From NCBI GenBank assembly GCA_946413885.1, contig CAMKMK010000018.1, positions 1-17,223 on the forward strand: a stretch of 17,223 nucleotides of DNA, written 5' to 3'. Below, in pieces: positions 1-6,621 of this stretch (within the stretch, counting starts at the first letter, position 1; each line of letters begins with the position of its first letter). The stretch comes from an uncultured Prevotellaceae bacterium. Lineage in GTDB: Bacteria; Bacteroidota; Bacteroidia; Bacteroidales; Bacteroidaceae. The position numbers were made by a program, and so were the translations under genes. The notes beneath the pieces were generated by a model, which had not been told where the DNA came from, did no database searches, and was given only the letters and a program-made list of their open reading frames with translations.

Positions 1-1484
1 AAGTCACCTGGCGTGTAATCGGCTGCTCCCACCACATTACGGGTGAAGAAAAGGTTGATGTGATGATCTGCCGTAACGTTTTTGTAAGCCCAGAAATTGC
101 ACTCTCCACCGTAGATGCCTTCCTGTGTCATCAGGTGGGGATAGGTGCGTCGAAGTCCTGAGGGACGACTGCAACCATGGAAATTGACCAGCATCTTGTA
201 TTTGGCTGCCAATTTGATCAGGTTCTCCATACGCAGCATCGTTTCCTTGGAATCATCTTCCCAGAAATCGATCTTAATGCCCTTGACACCCCATTGCTTC
301 CATTTCTTCAATGTGTTCTCCATCGAAGCATTGGAGAAGTCTGTATTGTTAGAGAGCCGCGCAGTAGCCCAGAGGAGAACCTGGACTCCTTTCTTATTGG
401 CATGACGGATGACATTCTGTACCCAGGAGCTATTCCAACCTCCATCGACCAGCGTATATTCGTAACCCATCTCAGCAGCGAAGTCGGCAAAACGTGTCTC
501 GGCAGCTTCCAATCCGCCATACACATCCTCACGAATCTCTTTGTTGTTTCCGTCTGAGCCACCCCAATACCAAGCAGAGCGACCAGGTTTGATCCAATCG
601 GTGTCGGTCATTTCGGTGGGAGCGTTGAGGTTTTCTGTCATAACAGACTCGAAGACGGTAGCCAGACTCCCTGCGATGGCCATGCGCCAAGGCGTGCAGG
701 CAGGGAAAGTGGTGGTAACCAATTGGTTTTTATCCTCTGCATAGTCTTTGTGGTTACCCGTCGGACTGAACGAGAAAGTACCTTGGGCATCTTCTGCCTT
801 GAGAAGGGATGCACAATACGTGCCTACGTTGGCTGCCTCGCTGAGCAACATGTAATCTTTGCCATCGCTAATAAGAACGGGTGCATTCAGACGACGGTCA
901 CTCAAGTTGAGCAATTGGTTCCAGTTGTACTGGCTATACAGACCTTCATAAGGATAATTGGGACTCTGGATGTTGCCAATGAACTTGCATGCAATGCAGT
1001 AACTAAAGTCGCTGACCTTGATGCGACTCTTCTCTTCCTTGATTGTGAGTTCCGATCGACCACGCTGGCGTGGTACGACATAACGGAAAGCAAAACCATC
1101 GTCATAGAGCCGGAATTGAACCGTGCATTTCCAATTGCTGGTGTTCTGTACCGTTAGGGAGAACTCGTTGCAGTGATCCGTGTAAGTGGAACGTTTTCCT
1201 ACAGGGAGGGTATATGTATCATTGACTTCTGTTGTGGAATGTGTGACATACGTGAGGTTTTGACTCAAGTCCGTGATTGTGGTGACAATTCCCAAAGGAG
1301 ATTCCTCGACCAAAGTATGTTCACCATTAGTAACGGTATAACTCAACTGGCCATCCTCCAAATGGACGGATAACTGGATGTTTCCATTGGGAGAGGTCAC
1401 ACTGTACTCGTCCGCCATCAAAGGTGAAGCCATCATTGCGATGCCTCCCAGAAGTAGAAGTTGCTTAACGTTCATCTTTGTCAT
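1..1484 (-). CDS. GH97 family glycoside hydrolase (alpha-galactosidase/alpha-glucosidase type), 3' end outside window
   Basis: This gene encodes a periplasmic exo-acting alpha-glycosidase. About 494 N-terminal residues are visible; GH97 enzymes usually have 620-700, so the C-terminal part is cut by the window edge. The N-terminus is a signal peptide ending near SPLMA|DEY. Residues ~25-270 are the beta-sandwich domain, and the rest is the TIM barrel with GH97 motifs: KPGRSAWYWGG, GVKGIKIDFWEDD, FHGCSRPSGLRRTYPH and TQEGIYGGE. From memory of the family, E461 matches the general acid and E455 a calcium ligand of SusB. The SusB base at the HE position is a glycine here (HG), and D406 of KIDF sits where retaining GH97 enzymes have their nucleophile. 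This points to the retaining, alpha-galactosidase-like branch; substrate is inferred. The ATG at 1484 is used; an in-frame ATG at 1475 is possible. The FAS1 lipoprotein gene lies upstream on the same strand. Confidence 0.9.
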   Translation of the reverse strand, partial: MTKMNVKQLLLLGGIAMMASPLMADEYSVTSPNGNIQLSVHLEDGQLSYTVTNGEHTLVEESPLGIVTTITDLSQNLTYVTHSTTEVNDTYTLPVGKRSTYTDHCNEFSLTVQNTSNWKCTVQFRLYDDGFAFRYVVPRQRGRSELTIKEEKSRIKVSDFSYCIACKFIGNIQSPNYPYEGLYSQYNWNQLLNLSDRRLNAPVLISDGKDYMLLSEAANVGTYCASLLKAEDAQGTFSFSPTGNHKDYAEDKNQLVTTTFPACTPWRMAIAGSLATVFESVMTENLNAPTEMTDTDWIKPGRSAWYWGGSDGNNKEIREDVYGGLEAAETRFADFAAEMGYEYTLVDGGWNSSWVQNVIRHANKKGVQVLLWATARLSNNTDFSNASMENTLKKWKQWGVKGIKIDFWEDDSKETMLRMENLIKLAAKYKMLVNFHGCSRPSGLRRTYPHLMTQEGIYGGECNFWAYKNVTADHHINLFFTRNVVGAADYTPGD

Positions 1485-1530
1485 TTAACATTTACCTTAG
1501 CATGGAGTTTCCAGTTCCTATATGTCCAAG

Positions 1531-1568
1531 ATATATACGAGTTCCTTATATATAAATAAGGTATATAT
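1531..1568. promoter_or_regulatory. AT-rich nested dyad upstream of the GH97 gene
   Basis: Two inverted repeats are nested in the leader region of the GH97 gene. The outer arms are ATATATAC (1531-1538) and GTATATAT (1561-1568); the inner arms are CCTTAT (1544-1549) and ATAAGG (1556-1561). The site lies 47-84 bases before the ATG, between the preceding terminator and the gene, so it is placed to act as an operator or as part of the promoter. I could not find a good TAnnTTTG box here, so the promoter itself is unresolved. Function is inference. Confidence 0.35.
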
Positions 1569-1579
1569 TGCCAGTCGTT

Positions 1580-1630
1580 AAAAAAAGAGAGAGATTAGAC
1601 ACTGTCGATCAGACGTTCTATTCTCTCTCT
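1580..1630 (-). terminator. Intrinsic terminator after the FAS1 lipoprotein gene
   Basis: Read on the minus strand, a 9-bp perfect stem of alternating AG/CT (1622-1630 with 1586-1594) continues inward through a mismatch to a second helix (TAGA/TCTA). It is followed directly by a run of seven T (plus-strand A at 1580-1586, partly overlapping the stem base). It lies 25 bases after the FAS1 gene stop codon. It should end that transcript and make the GH97 gene depend mostly on its own promoter, or on partial read-through. Confidence 0.75.
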
Positions 1631-1654
1631 GTATGTTAGGATTCCCGCAGAGAA

Positions 1655-3757
1655 TTACCAGATATCTTCAGGCTCGCTGGGGTTGTCATAAACTTCCTTA
1701 GCGCAGTACTCCAAATAGTCCATGTAGAAGTAACGGGTAGGATCGTCCATTACAGTCTTGAAGCGGATGTAATAGGTCTCATCGGGATCCATTGTCTCAC
1801 GAATGATGATACGACGAACACAGATATTGGATGCACGCATCATGGAGGAAGCTCCAGGTCCACCAGCACAATATTGCTCGCAACCCTTCATGAAGCCATT
1901 GTTACGCATACGCTTGTCAACCTCTGCATTGTAGTCGTCATCTTCAGAATCTGCAGCATATCCAATGTCGCTGGGAATGTTTCCTGCCTTGGTATAGCGG
2001 TATTCCGTACCTTGGCGGAGATCCATAGGAATACCCATCGCAGCCAGTTTGTCGGTATCGCTACCCCAGTAGAACTGAACCATACCACGCATGTTACCAC
2101 CACACTGGATGGCGAAACGAAGTTCATACGTACCACGACGAGGTACGGGTGGGAGTCGCATGGTACACTCGAATAAGCCGCGGATGGTCATCTCGTCACC
2201 CTGCATGTTCTGCCAACCATTGCCACGACCTGTCCAGTAGAAGAATTGGGTTTCATCCCTGATCTCCACATCATTCAGATATTTGTACTGGTTGTCGGTG
2301 GGGATATAAACGCTTTTGTGACGAGCATCGGTAATCTCAGAGAGACGGATGTCGTTGCTCATGAATTCAGGCCACATGGCAGTAACATTCCAACGAATAC
2401 GCTCGCGTTGCAGGTTGTTGCGCGATCCATCTGAATAGGTCAATAATTTATCGAGAGGATAGATAATACCATTGCGGACATTGTTCTCTCCTTCCAGATT
2501 GGGAGCTCCCACCTTGATACCTTCCTTCTCAGGATCACAACTCAATTCATGGTAGGTGCCATGACGGCCATTGCTCAAATTGGGGAAACGATTGATATAG
2601 ACACCATTGCTTTCACGACTCTCGAAGAGTTTGATCAAACGACGTTTACCCATAGTGGTATAATACTCCATGATGGCGACTGAAGGAGTCTTGTTGCTGG
2701 TGTTGTAACCTTTTTCATTATAGTGATTGACCAAACGGTCGGTAGCCAATCGCATGGGCAAGAGGTGGTAGGTTACAAATCGATTGAGCAGGTTATTCTC
2801 GTTCTTGTAGTTCTCGTCATTTATAGCATCCGGATAGATGTTGTTAGCTACAAGGTAATCGACAATATCGTTGACCGTAATGTCCAAAGCGGGTTTGCCA
2901 AGTTCTTCTGCCCAAAACTCATCGGTCTCAGCAAAATATGTGAAGCCAAAGTAACGATGCTGAGGGGTATAAAAGACCTCACCGTTGTTGGACTCCTGCT
3001 CAGGAAGAGCGCCTGACTGGTAGAGAGTCTCGTAAGCCTCATCACGAACCATATCCAAGGAATCCATCAAACCTACGGCTCTAACCAAAAGGGCAGCCAC
3101 ATGATAACCTTCCTTGTTTTCATCGATATAGCTTTGGAGGAGATATGCCAACGTGTTGTTGCTGGGCGCAATCACTTGATCCATAGCATGAATGACGCCA
3201 TTGATGGCAGGAATATCACGGTTGCGGACGTTGATAGCACAGTCGTTGACCAGAATGCTGTCTGGATTATCGCAATAATGAATGCTCAACTTACGATCGT
3301 ACATATTGGGATGAGGAATCTCGGCATCCTGTGTGTAAGGGAATGTCGCTGTCTCGTAGTATATCTCATCACCACCATCGATAATGGAGTTGTAAACAAT
3401 TACCTTACGGATAGAGTCGAGGGTGACGCTGTCGCGGAAAGAACTCCAAGTAGGTTCGGTGATAACGCCTTGGCTAACCAATGTATCAAGATAGGTATGG
3501 ATAGCATCGTTGGTAGGAGCAAAGCAAGTGTAATTACCACGAGCACTCATCAATTGGCGTACATTGGTTTTTGTCATTGGACTCACAGGTACATGAGCCA
3601 TCAATTCATAATACTCGCTGTATTGCGCATGTTTCCCCAAATAACTTGTGATGGTCTCTTCCTTGAAGACATAACGCGAAGAAGTGTCAATTTCTTCTTT
3701 GCAGCCAATGATGGCCAGCAAAATTGCTGCGGACAAAAAAAACTTTATTCGTTTCAT
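1655..3757 (-). CDS. Fasciclin (FAS1) domain surface lipoprotein
   Basis: This is a 700-residue predicted lipoprotein. The first 19 residues form a type II signal peptide with lipobox IIGC (C19), followed by KEE, an acidic stretch that in Bacteroidetes often sends lipoproteins to the cell surface. There are two FAS1-like modules. The first is at ~37-198, with NYTCFAPTNDAI and the closing NGVIHAMDQVI. The second is at ~200-440, longer and divergent, closing with NGIIYPLDKLL. The C-terminal ~250 residues (with TYELRFAIQCGG at about 540-555) look like an added beta-sandwich of unknown role. FAS1 proteins commonly act in adhesion or glycan binding, and in Bacteroidetes they are often encoded beside SusC/SusD genes. 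Here the neighbour is a GH97 glycosidase, which suggests a glycan-binding accessory, but the ligand is unknown. No Shine-Dalgarno sequence is seen; the leader is AT-rich. Confidence 0.85.
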   Translation of the reverse strand: MKRIKFFLSAAILLAIIGCKEEIDTSSRYVFKEETITSYLGKHAQYSEYYELMAHVPVSPMTKTNVRQLMSARGNYTCFAPTNDAIHTYLDTLVSQGVITEPTWSSFRDSVTLDSIRKVIVYNSIIDGGDEIYYETATFPYTQDAEIPHPNMYDRKLSIHYCDNPDSILVNDCAINVRNRDIPAINGVIHAMDQVIAPSNNTLAYLLQSYIDENKEGYHVAALLVRAVGLMDSLDMVRDEAYETLYQSGALPEQESNNGEVFYTPQHRYFGFTYFAETDEFWAEELGKPALDITVNDIVDYLVANNIYPDAINDENYKNENNLLNRFVTYHLLPMRLATDRLVNHYNEKGYNTSNKTPSVAIMEYYTTMGKRRLIKLFESRESNGVYINRFPNLSNGRHGTYHELSCDPEKEGIKVGAPNLEGENNVRNGIIYPLDKLLTYSDGSRNNLQRERIRWNVTAMWPEFMSNDIRLSEITDARHKSVYIPTDNQYKYLNDVEIRDETQFFYWTGRGNGWQNMQGDEMTIRGLFECTMRLPPVPRRGTYELRFAIQCGGNMRGMVQFYWGSDTDKLAAMGIPMDLRQGTEYRYTKAGNIPSDIGYAADSEDDDYNAEVDKRMRNNGFMKGCEQYCAGGPGASSMMRASNICVRRIIIRETMDPDETYYIRFKTVMDDPTRYFYMDYLEYCAKEVYDNPSEPEDIW

Positions 3758-3825
3758 CGTATTAAGTGTAGTGTATTTTATTCAAAAGTTCAATCAGAGT
3801 TTATGTTTTTAAAGTTAATAACGTG

Positions 3826-3856
3826 CAAATATACTCTTATTTTTCCAAAAAACAAT
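3826..3856 (-). promoter_or_regulatory. Bacteroidetes-type promoter of the FAS1 lipoprotein gene
   Basis: On the minus strand, TATATTTG (3833-3826) is an exact match to the Bacteroidetes -7 consensus TAnnTTTG. ATTG (3856-3853) stands at the -33 position with a 19-base spacer. This predicts a transcript start near 3820 and a leader of about 60 bases without a Shine-Dalgarno site. It lies in the 252-bp divergent region shared with the gene starting at 4010. Confidence 0.6.
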
Positions 3857-3973
3857 AAAAAATCTTCTTTTTTTCTTGTTGTGGGCTAATAGAGCGTTAA
3901 AATAGCTGAAAAATTGCTCTCTACCTTGAATTAAGAATAGGGAAAAGTCGCAAACTTAAATAAGTCTAAAATA

Positions 3974-4005
3974 TTTGATGGAATCAAAAAGAATTTGTAA
4001 CTTTG
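3974..4005 (+). promoter_or_regulatory. Bacteroidetes-type promoter directly before the gene at 4010
   Basis: TTTG (3974-3977), a 20-base spacer and TAACTTTG (3998-4005) match the -33/-7 consensus exactly. The last G of the -7 box is only four bases before the ATG at 4010. With the usual start distance the transcript would begin at or very near that ATG, so translation may be leaderless, or may start at the in-frame ATG at 4019. Confidence 0.65.
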
Positions 4006-4009
4006 CCGC

Positions 4010-4681
4010 ATGAAACATATGAAGGTATTCCTATGGTTATTGGTGACTTGCTTCTCCTTGCCTATGATAGCTCAAGAGGCGGAGAAACAAGATTCCTTGC
4101 AAACCTTTGAATCGGCAGTAGAGGAATGTTTGGATCCAAGTCCTGTTCCTGTAGTTTTGCCTTGGATGGGGAATGTGGGAATGAACACATGGGATATGCA
4201 TCAAGGACTTAATGGACAGATTAGCGCTGGCGTGAATGTAGGCTTTGGCAAGCACAACCCATGGAAGGGAGCTTCTTTTTTTACCAGTCTGGCAGGCTTG
4301 TATGTCTTGCCAACGAGCAAGAATGGCAGATGGACCGGAGCATTGGGAGGCTATTATTCTAACTTCCGTATGTTTGGTCAACAAGTTAATACAGTAGGAG
4401 TGATAGGACTCGCTGATTACCAGATAAATGATCGCATGTCTGTCACGGGTTTCTTGATGCACGATTTTGGTGTTTTGGGTGGACAGAAGGGAATGTTTTT
4501 GCCCATGTTAGGGTTAGGCAATCCCAGCACGACCGTTGGAGGAGAATTCAATATGAGATTAGGAGAAAAAGCCAGCATGAGCATTGGCATCAGTGTAACC
4601 AACCAGCAACATCCATACCTGCCGAATGATATCATTTCGAATTCCTCTGCTTCTTCTCATACCCGTGGAGCAAGGGACTGA
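4010..4681 (+). CDS. Secreted or outer-membrane protein of unknown function
   Basis: I do not recognise this 223-residue protein. It starts with a signal peptide of about 22 residues (VFLWLLVTCFSLPMIAQ, cut likely after IA or AQ). An acidic linker and a proline-rich PSPVPVVLPWMGN segment follow. Residues ~65-205 are rich in glycine and aromatics in alternating short strands (SAGVNVGFG, GALGGYYSNFRMFG, MSVTGFLMHDFGVLG, MSIGISVT), as expected of a small beta-barrel or beta-sandwich envelope protein. The C-terminus (SSASSHTRGARD) lacks the terminal aromatic typical of outer-membrane barrels. The gene has its own strong promoter and is separated from the purine gene by 269 bases, so it is probably monocistronic. 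The ATG at 4019 is an alternative start and keeps the signal peptide. Existence as a gene is well supported; function is open. Confidence 0.75.
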   Translation: MKHMKVFLWLLVTCFSLPMIAQEAEKQDSLQTFESAVEECLDPSPVPVVLPWMGNVGMNTWDMHQGLNGQISAGVNVGFGKHNPWKGASFFTSLAGLYVLPTSKNGRWTGALGGYYSNFRMFGQQVNTVGVIGLADYQINDRMSVTGFLMHDFGVLGGQKGMFLPMLGLGNPSTTVGGEFNMRLGEKASMSIGISVTNQQHPYLPNDIISNSSASSHTRGARD

Positions 4682-4874
4682 AAAAATTATTACAAAACTT
4701 GTGTTGGAAGGTAATCTCGTGTGATATCATCTATCAGTATATGTCGACTACGGAGATTGCCACCCCAATCTGACCGTTTGCGTTGGTTCTGGAAGTCACA
4801 AATGGGAGAATGTTTATATCAAATTGGATAGAAGATTTTGAAAGAACAAATCCCAAAACAAAGTTTTCTGTAAA

Positions 4875-4909
4875 TTTTCCCTTTTGCGTGGTGTACGTGT
4901 GAGGGAAAA
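4875..4909. promoter_or_regulatory. Dyad overlapping the IMP cyclohydrolase promoter
   Basis: The arms TTTTCCCT (4875-4882) and AGGGAAAA (4902-4909) are perfect inverted repeats. The loop itself contains CGT (4887-4889) and ACG (4895-4897), which can pair around five bases. The right arm ends five bases before the -7 box, so a protein bound here would cover the -33 region. It could be an operator of the purine gene, or the terminator of the gene ending at 4681 (an AT-rich stretch follows). The two roles cannot be told apart by eye. Confidence 0.4.
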
Positions 4910-4913
4910 ATTG

Positions 4914-4921
4914 TAATTTTG
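4914..4921 (+). promoter_or_regulatory. -7 box of the IMP cyclohydrolase/mre transcription unit
   Basis: TAATTTTG matches TAnnTTTG exactly and lies 29 bases before the ATG at 4951. No TTTG is found at the usual 19-21-base spacing; the nearest, at 4883-4886, is 27 bases away. A weak -33 box is compatible with activator or repressor control at the overlapping dyad. Confidence 0.5.
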
Positions 4922-4950
4922 CACAACAAAAAAAGAAACTGAATAGAGAT

Positions 4951-5550
4951 ATGGCAGAAACAAGAAAAATCAAAAGAGCATTGGTCTCTGTTTTCCATAA
5001 GGATGGATTAGAGGAAATTCTTCGTACCTTGAATGCTTTGGGAGTGGAATTGCTGAGCACGGGTGGTACGCAAAGTTTCATTGAATCTTTGGGAATTCCA
5101 TGCAAGAAAGTAGAAGATGTAACCAGTTATCCCAGTATTTTAGGTGGTCGCGTGAAAACCCTTCACCCTAAAATCTTTGGTGGAATACTTGGGCGAAGAG
5201 AATTAACTGGTGACCAAGAGCAAATGACGCAGTATGAGATCCCTGAAATAGATTTGGTCATCGTGGATCTGTATCCTTTTGAAGCAACTGTAGCCAGTGG
5301 GGCCAGTGAAGCAGACATCATCGAAAAGATTGATATCGGTGGCATCAGTCTAATCCGTGCTGGCGCTAAGAATTTCCGTGATGTGGTTATCGTTCCTTCG
5401 AAGTCAGAATACAAACCTTTGCTGGATTTATTGCAAAAGAAAGGTTGCGAGACGGACCTCGAGGATCGTCGTTGGTTTGCCACTCAAGCGTTTGGCGTGA
5501 GCAGTCACTACGACACTGCCATTCATTCCTATTTTGAGAAAGGTTTATAA
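4951..5550 (+). CDS. purH: IMP cyclohydrolase (PurH N-terminal domain only)
   Basis: This enzyme closes the ring of FAICAR to IMP, the last step of purine synthesis, in the cytoplasm. The 199 residues cover only the MGS-like cyclohydrolase domain. Visible motifs are STGGT (36-40), the conserved GGRVKTLHPKIFGGIL block (65-80), VDLYPF (105-110) and EKIDIGGISLIRAGAKN (125-141). The protein stops right after SSHYDTAIHSYFEKGL, the point where the bifunctional ~507-residue PurH would go on into the AICAR transformylase domain. No trace of that domain is left: a TAA follows and mreB starts 44 bases later. The domain boundary is clean and the remaining part is well conserved, so this looks like a working single-domain enzyme and not a decaying fragment. 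The missing step must be encoded elsewhere. An unrecognised truncation or an assembly deletion is the alternative. Confidence 0.9.
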   Translation: MAETRKIKRALVSVFHKDGLEEILRTLNALGVELLSTGGTQSFIESLGIPCKKVEDVTSYPSILGGRVKTLHPKIFGGILGRRELTGDQEQMTQYEIPEIDLVIVDLYPFEATVASGASEADIIEKIDIGGISLIRAGAKNFRDVVIVPSKSEYKPLLDLLQKKGCETDLEDRRWFATQAFGVSSHYDTAIHSYFEKGL

Positions 5551-5571
5551 TGAGAGAAACAAGATAATAAA

Positions 5572-5579
5572 TAATTTTG
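5572..5579 (+). promoter_or_regulatory. Possible internal promoter (-7 box) for mreB
   Basis: TAATTTTG fits the -7 consensus exactly and lies 15 bases before the mreB ATG, in the only sizeable gap (44 bases) of the purH-rodA run. No good -33 box is at 19-21 bases. It could give the mre genes expression independent of purine control. Confidence 0.4.
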
Positions 5580-5594
5580 ATATTGATTTGAAAA

Positions 5595-6614
5595 ATGGGG
5601 TGGTTTTCACTGAATAGAGAAATAGCAATGGACTTGGGTACCGCCAACACCATCATTATCAGTGATGGCAAGATTGTGGTGGACGAGCCCAGCGTAGTAG
5701 CCTTGGATCGTAAGACAGAGCACATGATAGCTGTGGGTGAGCGTGCCAAGATGATGTATGAGAAGACAAATCCGGATATCCGCACCATTCGTCCCTTGCG
5801 AGACGGTGTAATTGCAGACTTCAATGCCTGTGAACAGATGATGCGTGGTTTAATCAAGATGGTTCATTCAGGTAACCGATTGATTACTCCTAGCCTGAAA
5901 ATGGTTATAGGAGTCCCCAGTGGAAGTACTGAGGTTGAACTACGTGCTGTACGTGATAGTGCAGAGCATGCTGGTGGTCGTGAGGTATATTTGATATACG
6001 AACCTATGGCTGCAGCTATCGGTATTGGAGTAGATGTACTTGCTCCCGAAGGCAACATGATTGTTGATATAGGTGGTGGAAGCACTGAGATTGCTGTAAT
6101 ATCTCTAGGAGGTATTGTGGCAGACAAGAGCTTGCGTATTGCAGGTGATGAGTTTACTGCTGATATCCAAGAATACATGAGCCGTCAGCATAACGTAAAA
6201 GTCAGCGAGCGTATGGCGGAACGTATAAAGATTAACGTTGGTGCTGCTTTGACAGACTTGGGCGAAGAGGCTCCCGAGGATTATGTAGTGCATGGTCCCA
6301 ATCGTATTACTGCTTTGCCTATGGAGGTCCCTGTATGTTATCAAGAGATTGCTCATTGCTTAGAGAAAACAATTGCCAAGATTGAAGCAGCCGTCTTGAG
6401 CGCTTTGGAAGATACTCCTCCAGAGTTGTATGCGGACATTGTTCACAACGGGATTTATCTGACGGGTGGTGGTGCTCTCTTACGTGGACTAGCCAAGCGT
6501 TTGACAGACAAGATCAACATTCCGTTCCACGTGGCAAATGACCCCTTGCATAGTGTGGCTAAGGGTACAGGCGTGGCTTTGAAGAATATACACAATTTCT
6601 CTTTCTTGATGTAG
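5595..6614 (+). CDS. mreB: Rod shape-determining protein MreB
   Basis: MreB is the bacterial actin that forms membrane-bound filaments and directs lateral peptidoglycan synthesis. The 339 residues match the family length. The short N-terminal MGWFSL is a likely amphipathic membrane anchor. Nucleotide-binding motifs are DLGTANT (13-19, phosphate 1), DIGGGSTEIAV (158-168, phosphate 2) and TGGGALLRG (290-298, adenosine); E136 in YEPMAAAIG is the expected hydrolysis-site glutamate. mreC follows after seven bases, and the order mreB-mreC-mreD-mrdA-rodA is the standard one, so the products act as one complex. No Shine-Dalgarno site is seen before the ATG; the leader is A/T-rich, as usual in Bacteroidetes. 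Nothing odd in the sequence. Confidence 0.97.
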   Translation: MGWFSLNREIAMDLGTANTIIISDGKIVVDEPSVVALDRKTEHMIAVGERAKMMYEKTNPDIRTIRPLRDGVIADFNACEQMMRGLIKMVHSGNRLITPSLKMVIGVPSGSTEVELRAVRDSAEHAGGREVYLIYEPMAAAIGIGVDVLAPEGNMIVDIGGGSTEIAVISLGGIVADKSLRIAGDEFTADIQEYMSRQHNVKVSERMAERIKINVGAALTDLGEEAPEDYVVHGPNRITALPMEVPVCYQEIAHCLEKTIAKIEAAVLSALEDTPPELYADIVHNGIYLTGGGALLRGLAKRLTDKINIPFHVANDPLHSVAKGTGVALKNIHNFSFLM

Positions 6615-6617
6615 GAG
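6613..6617 (+). promoter_or_regulatory. Shine-Dalgarno site that fixes the mreC TTG start
   Basis: AGGAG sits inside the mreB stop region with a four-base gap before the TTG at 6622. It is one of the few strong ribosome-binding sites in the window and is the main evidence for the non-ATG start. Confidence 0.7.
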
Positions 6618-6621
6618 AGCG

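Larger units (their letters stand above)
4682..4950. other. Intergenic region before the IMP cyclohydrolase gene
   Basis: This 269-base stretch holds no gene I can support. Its right half contains a dyad (4875-4909) and a -7 box (4914-4921), listed separately. No classical T-tract terminator for the upstream gene is visible, although the dyad could act as one. Confidence 0.5.

Noticed and set aside
145..1373. Several plus-strand open frames of 66-144 codons
   Set aside because: They are antisense to the GH97 gene, which has strong family motifs along the whole stretch.
3101..3889. A 262-codon open frame on the plus strand
   Set aside because: It lies opposite the FAS1 lipoprotein gene, whose protein has a signal peptide, domains and a promoter. 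The opposite-strand product has no recognisable feature.
4725..4841. A 38-codon stretch in another frame ending in ...KLDRRF and a stop, which looked like the lost end of a beta-barrel protein
   Set aside because: The same frame has a stop just before it, and upstream it reads as non-coding sequence. No single frameshift joins it sensibly to the gene ending at 4681.
5551..5594. Possible remnant of the AICAR transformylase domain after purH
   Set aside because: Only 44 AT-rich bases are present, and no frame resembles the transformylase start; the domain is absent here, not decayed.
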